Positions 40,751-51,602 of a stretch of DNA of 64,000 bases are shown one piece after another; the first letter of the stretch is position 1; each line of letters begins with the position of its first letter. The notes beneath the pieces were generated by a model that saw nothing but the letters and a program-made list of their open reading frames with translations, had not been told where the DNA came from and searched no databases. A program made the position numbers and the translations under genes. The stretch comes from Microbacterium maritypicum (lineage in GTDB: Bacteria > Actinomycetota > Actinomycetes > Actinomycetales > Microbacteriaceae). The DNA lies in assembly GCF_008868125.1 (NCBI RefSeq), contig NZ_WAAQ01000003.1, positions 124,001 to 188,000 of the forward strand, read 5' to 3'.

Positions 40751-41839
40751 ATGCACGATCTGAACGCCGCAGCCCCGCAGCCCGCGGCACCGCCGCCTCC
40801 GCCCGCCCCTGCGCAGGCCCCAGCGCCGGCAGCCCCGCCCACCGCGACGAACGGCGCACCGACCGACGCCGAGATGGCCAGGGCCTCCGAGGTGCTGCGG
40901 ATCATCTCCGCCTCGTACTCCGCGAAGATGGTCGGCCAGGACCGGTTGCGCACGAGCCTGCTCGTCTCGCTCATCGCCGGCGGCCACATCCTGCTCGAGA
41001 GCGTGCCGGGGCTGGCGAAGACCACCGCCGCCAGCACCCTCGCCGACACGGTGAAGGCGCAGTTCAAGCGCATCCAGTGCACGCCCGACCTGCTGCCCAG
41101 CGACATCACGGGCAACCAGATCTATGACGCGGCGACCGGATCCTTCCGCACCGTGCTCGGCCCCGTGCACGCGAACTTCGTGCTGCTCGACGAGATCAAC
41201 CGCTCCAGCGCCAAGACCCAGAGCGCCATGCTCGAGGCGATGCAGGAGCATCAGACCACGATCGGCGGGGAGATCCACCACCTGCCGAAGCCGTTCCTCG
41301 TGATCGCGACGCAGAACCCCATCGAGCAGGAGGGCACATACGAGCTGCCCGAGGCGCAGATGGACCGGTTCCTCCTCAAGGAGATCGTCGAGTATCCGAG
41401 CCCCGCCGAAGAACTCGAGGTTCTCAGCCGCATCGACTCGGGAGTGCTCGACCCCGACCGGCACGTGGCCAGCGCGGTCAGCCTCGACGACGTGCGCCTG
41501 CTGCAGGATGTGGCCAGCCGCATCTACGTCGACCCCGCGATCCGCAACTACATCGTGTCGATCGCCTACGTCACCCGGAACCCGGCGCCGTACATCGGCG
41601 AGGAGCGGGCCCGCTTCATCAAGTACGGCGCGAGCCCGCGTGCGAGCATCGCGTTCCTGCAGGCTTCGCGAGCGCTGGCCCTGCTCAAGGGGCGCTCGCA
41701 CGTGCTGCCCGAAGACATCCGGGAGCTGCGGCACCTGGTCCTCCGCCACCGCGTGCTGCTGACGTTCGAGGCCGACGCCGAGGGCGTCCGCAGCGAGGAG
41801 ATCATCGACCAGATCTTCGCGTCGGTCCCCACGCCCTGA
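40751..41839 (+). CDS. MoxR-family AAA+ ATPase
   Basis: 362 residues. Pro/Ala-rich first 40 residues, then an AAA+ core: Walker A SVPGLAKTT, Walker B FVLLDEINRSSAKTQSAMLEAMQE, sensor ATQNPIEQEGTYELPEAQMDRF and a lid domain. It is the first gene of a seven-gene operon with DUF58 and von Willebrand A proteins, the classical MoxR arrangement used for protein or metal-cofactor assembly and stress or envelope functions. RBS AGGAGG precedes ATG 40751. Confidence 0.92.
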   Translation: MHDLNAAAPQPAAPPPPPAPAQAPAPAAPPTATNGAPTDAEMARASEVLRIISASYSAKMVGQDRLRTSLLVSLIAGGHILLESVPGLAKTTAASTLADTVKAQFKRIQCTPDLLPSDITGNQIYDAATGSFRTVLGPVHANFVLLDEINRSSAKTQSAMLEAMQEHQTTIGGEIHHLPKPFLVIATQNPIEQEGTYELPEAQMDRFLLKEIVEYPSPAEELEVLSRIDSGVLDPDRHVASAVSLDDVRLLQDVASRIYVDPAIRNYIVSIAYVTRNPAPYIGEERARFIKYGASPRASIAFLQASRALALLKGRSHVLPEDIRELRHLVLRHRVLLTFEADAEGVRSEEIIDQIFASVPTP

Positions 41840-41844
41840 TCCCC

Positions 41845-42732
41845 ATGCCGAGCCTGATCACGCAGGTGAAGAGCAAGCTCTTCATCCACTCGACGCGAAA
41901 GTCGCTGCACGCGCTCGACGGCGCCTACGCGTCGTTGCTGCGCGGGCGGAGCCTCGACTTCGAAGACCTGCGCAAGTACGAGTACGGCGATCAGGTGCGC
42001 GACATCGACTGGCGGGCGACCGCGCGACTGGGAACGCCCCTGGTCAAGCGTTCGCGCGCGACGCGCATGCACACCGTGCTGTTCGTGGTCGACACAGGGC
42101 GCTCGATGTCGGCCCTCGCCGCCGACGAGCGGTCGAAGAAGGAGCTGGCGATCCTCGCGACCGGGGTGCTCGGGGTGCTGACGCTGCGCCACGGCGACGA
42201 CTTCACCACGGTCTACGGCGACTCCGCGAAGGTGCGCCGGCTCGCGCCCGGCCGCAGCGAGGGTGCGCTCGAACATGCGCTGCGCACGATCGACAGGGCC
42301 ATCGACGACAGCAGTGCTCCGAGCGACCGTGACGCACTGCTGTCGTTCGTCACACGCACGATCGCCCGCCGCATGATCGTGGTGGTGATCACCGACGAGG
42401 CCCCGGTCACGAGCGAGACGGAGCGGATGCTGCGCCGACTGCGCGTGCAGCACGACGTGCTCTGGCTCACTCTCCGCGACGCCGAGCCCGTGCTGGACCA
42501 CGCCACCGGACGCATCCGCTCAGATGTCGACAGCCGTTGGCAGGTGCCGGGTTTCGTGCAGGGCGACCGCGAGATCGTGCAGGAGCTGACCGCGCAGCGC
42601 GAGGCCGATGCCGCGCACCTCACCGAGCTCCTCACCCGCATGGAGATCAGCCACTCCACGCTGGACGGGCAGGACGACGCCGTCGCCCAGCTGCTGACGC
42701 TGCTGAACCGGAGGTCGAATGCCCGGCTCTGA
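41845..42732 (+). CDS. DUF58 domain protein (VWA-like), MoxR partner
   Basis: 295 residues, no membrane segment. The DUF58 motif FEDLRKYEYGDQVRDIDWRATARLG (residues ~40-65) is followed by a VWA-like fold with VLFVVDTGRSMSA, a MIDAS-type sequence. It starts 5 bases after the moxR stop. Proteins of this type act with MoxR ATPases; the client is unknown. Confidence 0.9.
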   Translation: MPSLITQVKSKLFIHSTRKSLHALDGAYASLLRGRSLDFEDLRKYEYGDQVRDIDWRATARLGTPLVKRSRATRMHTVLFVVDTGRSMSALAADERSKKELAILATGVLGVLTLRHGDDFTTVYGDSAKVRRLAPGRSEGALEHALRTIDRAIDDSSAPSDRDALLSFVTRTIARRMIVVVITDEAPVTSETERMLRRLRVQHDVLWLTLRDAEPVLDHATGRIRSDVDSRWQVPGFVQGDREIVQELTAQREADAAHLTELLTRMEISHSTLDGQDDAVAQLLTLLNRRSNARL

Positions 42733-43210
42733 CGACCTCTACCCGCCGGCGCAGTACGGCTGGGGCTGGATGCTGCTGGCGATCGGCATCCTTGCTCTGC
42801 TGGTGCTGGGCGCCTGGCTGCTGATCGTGCTCACCCGCCCGCGCCGCACGCTGGCGACCGCCGACGCGAATGCCGGCCAGGCTCCGCTGATCATCGACGT
42901 GCTCTCGCAATTGCGCACCGAATACCAGGCGCGCATCCAGCAGATCGAGACCGAGTACCTCGAACGCCGCATCTCCGCCCGACAGGCGAACCTCGAGCTG
43001 AGCCGGGTCGTCCGTGCCTTCGTGAACGAATACAGCGGCCTGGAGGCTCCGGTGCTCGCGCTCGACGATCTCGTGGCGCGCGGCGTGCATCCCGCCCTGA
43101 TCGACGCACTGGGCAGGCACTACTACCCGAGCATCTTCCGTCAGGGACCGGTGATCGACCCGGTGGCCGGCGCTGATGCGGCCAGGACGGTGGTGCGCAC
43201 GTGGCACTAG
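42719..43210 (+). CDS. Membrane protein of the MoxR operon (position of DUF4381/BatD-like)
   Basis: 163 residues, one membrane helix (~18-41), then a cytoplasmic helical region (LSQLRTEYQARIQQIETEYLERRISARQANLELSRVVRAFVNEYSG). It overlaps the DUF58 gene by 14 bases with GGAGG four bases before ATG, and overlaps the next VWA gene by 10. Position and shape match the small DUF4381-like proteins of such operons; not recognised further. Confidence 0.75.
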   Translation: MPGSDDLYPPAQYGWGWMLLAIGILALLVLGAWLLIVLTRPRRTLATADANAGQAPLIIDVLSQLRTEYQARIQQIETEYLERRISARQANLELSRVVRAFVNEYSGLEAPVLALDDLVARGVHPALIDALGRHYYPSIFRQGPVIDPVAGADAARTVVRTWH

Positions 43211-44187
43211 CCAACATCTGGATGCTGGTGGCCGCCGTCGCTGTCGTGCTGATCGCGCTGACGATCGGCCTCGTCGTCGGACTCCGACGGAGCGGGCGCA
43301 CCAGCGGTGGGGACGCGGCGCGCATCGCCCGAGCCGAGCGCCTGCGCACGCTGCCCTCCTTCCGCCGGGCACTGGCTCGACGGGCGCTCGCCCTCTCCGG
43401 AATCCTCGCCCTCGGCGCGACCACCGCGATCGTCGCGGGCGTTGTGGCCGCACGGCCGATGTCGGCGCAGACCGTGCAGCCCGTCGACACGAGCCGCGAC
43501 ATCATGCTGTGCCTCGACGTCTCCGGCTCCATGACCGAGGTCGACGTCGAGGTGCTGACCGTCTTCGACGAGCTGCTCGACAGCTTCGAGGGCGAGCGGA
43601 TCGGCCTGACGATCTTCAACAGCTCGCCGGTGCAGATCTTCCCCCTCACCGACGACTACGACTTCGTGCGCGAGCACCTGGCGAGCATGACCCAGAGCTT
43701 CGACTACGTCGACCGGGTCCCGGAGCACTGGGTCGGCACCCTCAACGGCGACGGCGCCTCCCTGATCGGCGACGGGCTGGCCGCGTGTGCGATGGGCTTC
43801 GACCACCCGGACGACGACCGCTCGCGCTCGGTCATCTTCGCCACCGACAACGAGGTCAACGGCGCCTCGATCGTCACCCTCGAAGAGGCTGCCGCCTACG
43901 CGGCCTCGAAGAACGTGCGCGTCTTCGCGCTGAATCCGGTGCAGGGCAAGGATGCCGACGTCAGCGCCGAGCTGAGCGCCGCGGCCGAGGCGACGGGCGG
44001 TGCCGCATTCGGCCTGCGCGACACGACGACTGTCTCGGACATCGTCACCCAGGTGCAGGAGCAGGAGGCGACCGAGCTGCGCGGCGAGGCGCAGGTGGTC
44101 TGGACCGACACCCCGAACCTGTGGATCGTGCTGCTCTCGATCTGCCTGCTCGGTCTCGTCGTGGTGCTGTGGAGGGTGCGACTGTGA
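43201..44187 (+). CDS. Membrane-anchored VWA domain protein (BatA-like)
   Basis: 328 residues from GTG 43201. Two N-terminal membrane helices (residues ~3-27 and ~62-85), an external or cytoplasmic VWA domain with intact MIDAS (CLDVSGSMTEVD; later FATDNEVNG), and a C-terminal helix (IVLLSICLLGLVVVLWRV). BatA proteins of MoxR operons have this topology. Confidence 0.87.
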   Translation: MALANIWMLVAAVAVVLIALTIGLVVGLRRSGRTSGGDAARIARAERLRTLPSFRRALARRALALSGILALGATTAIVAGVVAARPMSAQTVQPVDTSRDIMLCLDVSGSMTEVDVEVLTVFDELLDSFEGERIGLTIFNSSPVQIFPLTDDYDFVREHLASMTQSFDYVDRVPEHWVGTLNGDGASLIGDGLAACAMGFDHPDDDRSRSVIFATDNEVNGASIVTLEEAAAYAASKNVRVFALNPVQGKDADVSAELSAAAEATGGAAFGLRDTTTVSDIVTQVQEQEATELRGEAQVVWTDTPNLWIVLLSICLLGLVVVLWRVRL

Positions 44188-45236
44188 TCTTCCAACCCGT
44201 GCTCAACCCCCTCCTGATCGCGCTGCTGTGCGCGCCGGTCGCCGTCGTCGCAGCCTGGGCGCTGGTGCGTCCGCCGAAGTCGGCCGGAGTGCCGATCACC
44301 GATCGTCGGGCGCTCGCCGGGCATCGTGGCCTGTGGGCCCTGCGCCTGCTGCTCGTGCTCGCCTGCTTCGCGATGCTGCTGCGCCCGGGCATCCCCGGCG
44401 GTGCCACCCAGACCCTCGCGACGGACACCGACATCGTGCTCGTCGTCGACACCACGGCGAGCATCGTGGCCGAGGACTGGGGCGACGGCGAACCGCGGCT
44501 CGACGGCATCCGCGACGACGTACGCGCGCTCGTCGAGGAGTACCCGGGGGCACGTTTCGCCCTCATAACCTCGGATGCGGCGGCCCAGCTGCGCATGCCG
44601 CTGACCACCGACACCACCGCGCTCATGAGCTCGCTCGAAGTGCTGCGCCCCGAGGTCACCAGCCAGTCCCGAGGGAGCTCCATCGGGATCGCGGCTCCGC
44701 TGCTGTCGGAGACCCTCGCCTCGGCGGCAGAATCCTCCCCCGACCGCTCGCGCATGGTCTTCTACTTCGGCGACGGCGAGCAGACGGTCGACACACCACC
44801 GGAGTCCTTCCGCTCGAGTGAGAAGTACACCGATTCGGGAGCGGTGTTCGGGTACGGCACGGCCGAAGGCGGACCGATGCGCATCACCACGGGCGGCGTC
44901 TCGGATCAGGGTGGCGGCTACATCCAGTACCAGGGCACCGACGCGCTCTCGGTGCTCGACGAGGCGAACCTCGAAGCGATCGCCGACGAGCTCGACGTCG
45001 AGTACGCACGTCGGACGGCGGATGCCGCGCCCGTGCTTCCCGAGGCGCCGTCGACCACCACCGATTACACCGATTCGGGCGAGGTCGGCAACGTCGCCGA
45101 GCTGTACTGGATCGCAGCGCTCGTCATCCTCGGCATCCTCGGCGTGGAGCTCACGCGCGCCACGGTGCTGATCGCACGGCTCCGGCGGTTGCGCGCACCG
45201 CGGCGGCCCGACGCACGCCAGGGAGGCATCTCGTGA
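44184..45236 (+). CDS. Second VWA domain membrane protein (BatB-like), variant MIDAS
   Basis: 350 residues from GTG 44184 (GTGA overlap). Helices at the N-terminus (two) and C-terminus (one), with a VWA domain between. The MIDAS reads VVDTTASI (D-T-T-A-S) in place of DxSxS, and the loop FGDGEQT replaces the usual TDG block, so metal binding may differ from the preceding protein. Together they would be the BatA/BatB pair of the operon. Confidence 0.83.
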   Translation: MIFQPVLNPLLIALLCAPVAVVAAWALVRPPKSAGVPITDRRALAGHRGLWALRLLLVLACFAMLLRPGIPGGATQTLATDTDIVLVVDTTASIVAEDWGDGEPRLDGIRDDVRALVEEYPGARFALITSDAAAQLRMPLTTDTTALMSSLEVLRPEVTSQSRGSSIGIAAPLLSETLASAAESSPDRSRMVFYFGDGEQTVDTPPESFRSSEKYTDSGAVFGYGTAEGGPMRITTGGVSDQGGGYIQYQGTDALSVLDEANLEAIADELDVEYARRTADAAPVLPEAPSTTTDYTDSGEVGNVAELYWIAALVILGILGVELTRATVLIARLRRLRAPRRPDARQGGIS

Positions 45237-45976
45237 GCATGCCGAACGAGGCGGCCGCCCTCCTCCGGTCCAACCGCCGTCGCCGACGCATCCGTCGCTG
45301 GGTCGCGATCGGCACCATCCCGCTCACCCTGGTGGCGCTCCTCTTCGTGGGCAAGCTGCTGAGCATGTACGCCTTCGCGCATCAGGCCATCACCGCCTAC
45401 GTGGTGGACGATTTCGCCGGGTCGGAGGCATCCGCACGCGGACAGGGCTTCCTGAACTGGTTCGAGCCGTACAAGGCGCCGTTCAACATCGGCACGGCAC
45501 TGGGCGCGGCGGAGCAGCTGCCGCACGCACGAGCACAGCTCGAAGAGGCGCTCGACCTCGCGACCGGGCTGGAGGTCTGCGGGGTGCGGATCAACCTCGC
45601 CCTCGTCGTCGAGCGCATGGGCGATGCCGCCCGCGCAGACGGCGACGGCGCGGGCGCGGCCGAGCTCTATGGCGAGGCGCTCACGATCACGATCGAGACT
45701 CCCGAGGCGTGCCGCAGCAAGGAAGCCCAGCTGCAGTCGTCCGACCCGCAGCGTGACATGGCGGACTCCCTCGACGGCACAGCAGATCGGTTGAAGCAGA
45801 AGCAGCAGGAGGAGCAGCAGCAGCAACAGCAGCCCCAGCCTCAGCCCGGAGAGAAGGAGCAGCCCTCCGAGGACAAGCTGAAGGGGCTCCAGGACAAGCT
45901 CGAACAGGGCACGCAGGAACGCGATCAGCAACAGGGCGACGACCAGGGCGGTTCGGGAACGGAGAAGCCGTGGTGA
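45233..45976 (+). CDS. TPR-like membrane protein with Gln-rich tail (BatC-like)
   Basis: 247 residues from GTG 45233 (GTGA overlap; ATG 45239 possible). One membrane helix (~25-50), then a TPR-like part (NWFEPYKAPFNIGTALGAAEQLPHARAQLEEALDLATG), and a low-complexity tail of Gln, Glu and Pro (QQEEQQQQQQPQPQPGEKE). In Bat operons a TPR protein occupies this place. Its tail may bind partners. Confidence 0.75.
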   Translation: MSMPNEAAALLRSNRRRRRIRRWVAIGTIPLTLVALLFVGKLLSMYAFAHQAITAYVVDDFAGSEASARGQGFLNWFEPYKAPFNIGTALGAAEQLPHARAQLEEALDLATGLEVCGVRINLALVVERMGDAARADGDGAGAAELYGEALTITIETPEACRSKEAQLQSSDPQRDMADSLDGTADRLKQKQQEEQQQQQQPQPQPGEKEQPSEDKLKGLQDKLEQGTQERDQQQGDDQGGSGTEKPW

Positions 45977-47076
45977 GCGATCACGAAAGGCAGCGAGCGC
46001 GGTACATCGCGGGCACGGAGGGGGCTCCTCCCGTTCCACCGCCCGGGGGCTACCGCGGCGCGCGGCGCGAGGCGTTCGGATCGACGCCGAGCCCGACCGT
46101 CGTGAGCAGTGCGCTGCCGGAGGAACCGAAGAAGCCGGCGAACGCCCTCGGGTGGATCGCCCTCACCGTGTCGATCCTGTTCGCCCTGATCCTGCTCGGC
46201 ACGCTCATCGCCGGCGGCACCGACATCCTCTACGGCGTCACGATGCTCACACTGCAGCTCGTGGTGGTCGGCACGATCGTCGCTGCGCTGTTCTCGGCAC
46301 GTGGCCGCACGCTCGGGGCGATCGCCCTGGTCGTGACGGTCCTGTTCAACGTCGCCACCGTCGGCGGCATGAGTGCGCTGCAGACCTCGGCCTCCGGCAA
46401 CTACGAGGGCACGAAGACGGCCGCGCAGAAGCACGCGGAGGCCTATCCCGCCATCAAGGGCACCGATCCGCAGAAGACGCTCTCGCAGGAGTCGCTCGAG
46501 GAGGTGCGCGCGCAGGCGGAGACGATGTTCGCCGACATCCGCACGCGGCTGACCGCGGAGTTCGGCTACACCTGGGTGCAGGTGGGCGACGAAGACCTTC
46601 GACCCGAGCGCAACGGCTACGGCGGGGAGTCGATGCTGGTCGAGTTCACCTCTGCGTCGTGGGCGACCGTCGAGCCCATCCAGGACTACGAACGCAAGCT
46701 CGAGGTGATGGCCGCGATCAGCGAGGTCGTCACCGATCACGGGCTGTGGGCTCTGTACTCGTTCAACGATCCGACCGCGTCGGGCATCGACCCCGCGATG
46801 ATCGCCAAGCTCTACGGCAGCGACGACCCGCGCACGCAGACCACGTGGGAGTACTACACCGAGAACTTCCCCGGTCCGCTGCGCTTCTACGCCACCATCA
46901 ACGACCTCTCCAACGATCCGGACGGCGGATTCCTGGCCGCCCGCGAAGCGCAGAACGCCCGCACCGGCGAGCCTCTCGAAGGCCTGCAGCTGACCGTGAT
47001 CGCGAGCGCCGTGCTCAGCGAAGCCGATCGCGAGGAGTTCCAGACGAGACTGCAGGACTACCCCGGCTTCGAGTGA
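45973..47076 (+). CDS. Membrane protein of unknown function at the end of the MoxR operon
   Basis: 367 residues from GTG 45973 (GTGA overlap; GTG 45970 also possible). A Pro-rich ~50-residue start, three membrane helices (ALGWIALTVSILFALILLGTLI; MLTLQLVVVGTIVAALF; LGAIALVVTVLFNVATVGGMSAL), and a ~230-residue soluble domain that is probably extracytoplasmic. The family is not recognised. Coupled translation ties it to the MoxR operon, perhaps as the client or its regulator. Confidence 0.7.
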   Translation: MSDHERQRARYIAGTEGAPPVPPPGGYRGARREAFGSTPSPTVVSSALPEEPKKPANALGWIALTVSILFALILLGTLIAGGTDILYGVTMLTLQLVVVGTIVAALFSARGRTLGAIALVVTVLFNVATVGGMSALQTSASGNYEGTKTAAQKHAEAYPAIKGTDPQKTLSQESLEEVRAQAETMFADIRTRLTAEFGYTWVQVGDEDLRPERNGYGGESMLVEFTSASWATVEPIQDYERKLEVMAAISEVVTDHGLWALYSFNDPTASGIDPAMIAKLYGSDDPRTQTTWEYYTENFPGPLRFYATINDLSNDPDGGFLAAREAQNARTGEPLEGLQLTVIASAVLSEADREEFQTRLQDYPGFE

Positions 47077-47106
47077 CCGGCGTCAGCGCCCCGGATCGGG
47101 CACGGT

Positions 47107-47217
47107 TCAGGAGCCGAGCGTCAACAGCATCCGGGCCAGCACGTAGCGGGCATGACCCCGCGACGTGCGCGGGTCGTACCCCAGGGTCTCCACGAGCGCG
47201 GTCAAGCGATCCTGCAA
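47107..47217 (-). other. Possible 36-codon gene or gene remnant
   Basis: The minus strand encodes QDRLTALVETLGYDPRTSRG then HARYVLARMLLTLGS and stop (47107), with good actinobacterial codon usage. TTG 47217 has AAGGGG six bases upstream. The frame stays open further upstream (HALKGFS) into the antisense of the next gene, so it may be the 3' end of a lost gene. Family not recognised. The rest of the 206-base gap (47077-47282) shows nothing else. Confidence 0.3.
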
Positions 47218-47282
47218 GGAGAACCCCTTGAGGGCGTGTGCCGCGCTGGATAGCCTGGCGCCAGAGGGAAGGAGTGCGCGAA

Positions 47283-47690
47283 ATGATTCGAGTGCTCGAC
47301 GAGCAGCAGTCCTATGAGTTGCTGACCACCACCACCATCGGCCGCGTCGGTTTCGTCCATGAGGGACGAGTGCAGATCCTTCCCGTGAACTTCGCCGTCT
47401 CGGGGCACGATCTACTTCTTCGCACCACGCCCGACGGCGTGCTGGGCGCCCTGAGCAGCGAGCCGCTGGAGGTCGCGTTCGAGGTCGACTACCACGACCC
47501 CCTCGGCAGCACGGCCTGGAGCGTGCTGATGCACGGCTCGCTCACGCGGGTGCCGGACGACGAGGCCGCGGGCGACGCCGCTCGCGTGCACCCGTGGGCG
47601 GGCGACGACCGGAGCCTTCCGCTGAGCCTGCACATCGACACCATCACGGGTCGCAGTGTGAAACGGGACCAGTTCCGCGGCAAGGACTGA
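47283..47690 (+). CDS. Pyridoxamine 5'-phosphate oxidase-family flavin-binding protein
   Basis: 135 residues from ATG 47283, with GAAGGAG eight bases upstream. Pattern MIRVLDEQQSYELLTTTTIGRVGFVHEGRVQILPVNFAV is that of the PF12900-like split-barrel proteins; SVLMHGSLTRVPD follows. These bind FMN, F420 or heme and are common in actinobacteria as orphan reductases. Cytoplasmic. Confidence 0.85.
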   Translation: MIRVLDEQQSYELLTTTTIGRVGFVHEGRVQILPVNFAVSGHDLLLRTTPDGVLGALSSEPLEVAFEVDYHDPLGSTAWSVLMHGSLTRVPDDEAAGDAARVHPWAGDDRSLPLSLHIDTITGRSVKRDQFRGKD

Positions 47691-47723
47691 CCCGGGGCCG
47701 GATCTCGGCTCACGGATCTGCTC

Positions 47724-48431
47724 TCACGACGCGAGAGCCAACCCCGCGGCGAGCGCGAAGCCCAGCACGGTCGCGAGTCCTGTCGACTCCTTGGCCTTGG
47801 ACTGCGCCTCGGGGACCATCGAGTCGACCAGCATCACCAGCAGCGCCCCGGCAGCGAAGCCGCTCGCCGCCGCACGGAACTCGTCGCCGGTGACACTCGC
47901 GAGACCGAATCCCGCAACCGTCGCGACAGCGCAGATCACGGCCACGCCCGCCCAGAGCAGCAGCACCCGCGACTTCGCCATGCCGCCTTCGAGCAGGTCG
48001 GCGGCCGAACCGATCGACTCCGGCAGGTTCGAGACCAGGATGGCGACCACGAGCGCGATGCTGACGGGCTCGCCGGATGCGAGCCCGATGCCGAGGACCA
48101 GCTGCTCAGGGATGCCGTCGAGCAGTGCCCCCACGGCGAGCTGGCCTCCGCCCGCCTTCTCCTTGGCCTTCGCGGCTCGGGCGTCGAGGATGCGGTCGGC
48201 GATGTAGTAGCTGATCGCTCCCGCCGCGACGCCGATCACGAGAGGGATGGGACCGGCGAGGTCGAGTCCCTCCTCCCAGAGTTCGAAGGCGATCGAGGCC
48301 ATCAGCGCGCCGGCGCCGAAACCCAGCACGATGCCGAGCCAGCGCGGCGGCCAGGTGCGCAGCAGCGCGAGCACCGCACCGACGAACAGCGGCGCCGCCG
48401 CGACCAGACCCCACAGGATCGCTCCACCCAT
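47724..48431 (-). CDS. ZIP-family divalent metal transporter
   Basis: 235 residues, about seven or eight membrane helices. GAGALMASIAFELWEEGLDLAG and LDGIPEQLVLGIGLASGEP correspond to the ZIP helix with HNxPEG; here DGIPEQ replaces it, so metal preference may be altered. A Lys/Ala-rich cytoplasmic loop (AKAKEKAGGGQ) lies between helices 3 and 4. Confidence 0.82.
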   Translation of the reverse strand: MGGAILWGLVAAAPLFVGAVLALLRTWPPRWLGIVLGFGAGALMASIAFELWEEGLDLAGPIPLVIGVAAGAISYYIADRILDARAAKAKEKAGGGQLAVGALLDGIPEQLVLGIGLASGEPVSIALVVAILVSNLPESIGSAADLLEGGMAKSRVLLLWAGVAVICAVATVAGFGLASVTGDEFRAAASGFAAGALLVMLVDSMVPEAQSKAKESTGLATVLGFALAAGLALAS

Positions 48432-48567
48432 GTCCGACCTCCGTGCGCCCTACTCTCCCACTTCTGCGGGACTCCGCCACCCTGGCGTCGCCGAGGACGG
48501 CGACGTGTCGCGTGACGGCGACGGGAGTTCCTTCCCCACTGCGCCTGGCGCGCCACGAAGATGTCGT

Positions 48568-49053
48568 TCAGTCGGAGTAGTCGGCGTTCGGGGTGACGAA
48601 CGTCGCCGTGTACTCCTCGGTGCAGGGCGTCAGGACATAGACCTTGCCCCAACCCCAGCCCATGAGCATCGGATCGTCCTGGCTCAGACGCGTCTGCCGG
48701 TCGCCTGCCTCGATGACGACCCACCCCGCATCGTCCGTCCGCCAGCTGGCCTTCCCGACGACCGGGGTCACGTCGCCGTCGAGGCACACCCGCCCGTCGT
48801 CGAGCTCCCGTTCCTCGGTGCCGAGCATCAGCGCCGAGACCTCGGCTGTGCCGTCATCGTTGAGTGTGAAACCGGCGAGTTCCGAGGCCTCTTCGAAGCC
48901 GTGATACGTCGCGGGGAACGACAGGTGCGCCGCCATGTCCTGCCGCGCGAGCGTCGACCCGCGGAAGGTCTGAAACGCCGCGACGAGAAGCACGGCGAGG
49001 ATCACGCCTCCCGCGACGAACCACCACAGTCCACGCAACCGTGCTCTCTGCAT
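48568..49053 (-). CDS. Membrane-anchored protein of unknown function
   Basis: 161 residues from ATG 49053. One N-terminal membrane helix (LWWFVAGGVILAVLLVAAF) with positive residues before it, then a ~130-residue extracytoplasmic domain rich in beta-type sequence with two Cys (VCLDGD, TPCTEEY) that could form a disulfide. Not recognised. Confidence 0.65.
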   Translation of the reverse strand: MQRARLRGLWWFVAGGVILAVLLVAAFQTFRGSTLARQDMAAHLSFPATYHGFEEASELAGFTLNDDGTAEVSALMLGTEERELDDGRVCLDGDVTPVVGKASWRTDDAGWVVIEAGDRQTRLSQDDPMLMGWGWGKVYVLTPCTEEYTATFVTPNADYSD

Positions 49054-49137
49054 GCGGGCACTGTATCGATGCGTCCTGCGCGTATGCCGCCGATATGAAG
49101 CACTCCGCATCCGCCTTTCAAATGGTACCGTCATGGC

Positions 49138-49351
49138 ATGAGGGCAACCATGGACAAGGCAGGCCGGATCGTGATTCCGGCCGCGCTTCGCGAGCGGGTC
49201 GGATTGATCCCCGGCCCGGTCGATCTCATCCTCGACGGCAACGGCATTCGCATCGAGATCGATGCCCCGGACAACGTCGTCGAGAAGGATGGCCGTCTGG
49301 TCATCACAGGAGGACCGACACTCACCGTGGATGAGATCCGGGAGCTCCGAC

Positions 49352-49368
<17 letters not shown>
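49138..49368 (+). CDS. vapB: AbrB/VapB-type antitoxin
   Basis: 76 residues. The SpoVT-AbrB swapped-hairpin motif MDKAGRIVIPAALRERVGLIPGPVDLILDGNGIRIE fills the N-terminal half; the C-terminal half would wrap the toxin. It overlaps the PIN-domain gene that follows by about 17 bases, the standard VapBC arrangement, and should repress the pair's promoter. Confidence 0.85.
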
Positions 49369-51276
<1,908 letters not shown>

Positions 51277-51602
51277 CCCGACGAACGCACGACGGATGCG
51301 CCGACGCCCTGAGGGTGTCTGCGCATTCGTGCGTCAGGCCACTCTTCTCGCCTCGGCGATCCGCGTCGCAGAGCGATCGATGATGCCCGGGAGCACATCG
51401 TCGAACAGGAACAGGAGCGCGGCACGCCCCCATCGCGCAACGCATGACACCACACGACGCGGACGGAGCCGGCGGGGCACCCGTCGCCGAACGCCTCGCG
51501 GCGAGCGCCGGTGCGGATATGATGCGAAGGCGCGACCCTGAAACGCGCACTGGGGCTCGGTGGGACTGAGTTCCACCTGTCTACCCGAAAGAGTTCTCGA
51601 CG
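51277..51602. other. 326-base gap with hairpin; no clear gene
   Basis: Apart from the argG hairpin, the minus strand shows a short coding-like stretch (RWGRAALLFLFDDVLPGIID then RSATRIAEARRVA, stop at 51341) without a convincing start or RBS. It may be a remnant of a small gene. The promoter of the penicillin acylase-family gene should lie in 51500-51590; GAAAGAG nine bases before its ATG is the likely RBS. Confidence 0.4.
51285..51334. terminator. Extended hairpin after argG
   Basis: ACGCACGA (51285-51292) plus ATGCGC (51296-51301) pair with GCGCAT (51321-51326) and TCGTGCGT (51327-51334) with a three-base bulge; an inner CGCCCT/AGGGTG stem can extend it. It starts eight bases after the argG stop. 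Confidence 0.65.

Noticed and set aside
51334..51576. 80-codon minus-strand ORF after argG
   Set aside because: The N-terminal half is Arg/Pro-rich and non-coding in character; only ~33 C-terminal codons look coding, without a start.
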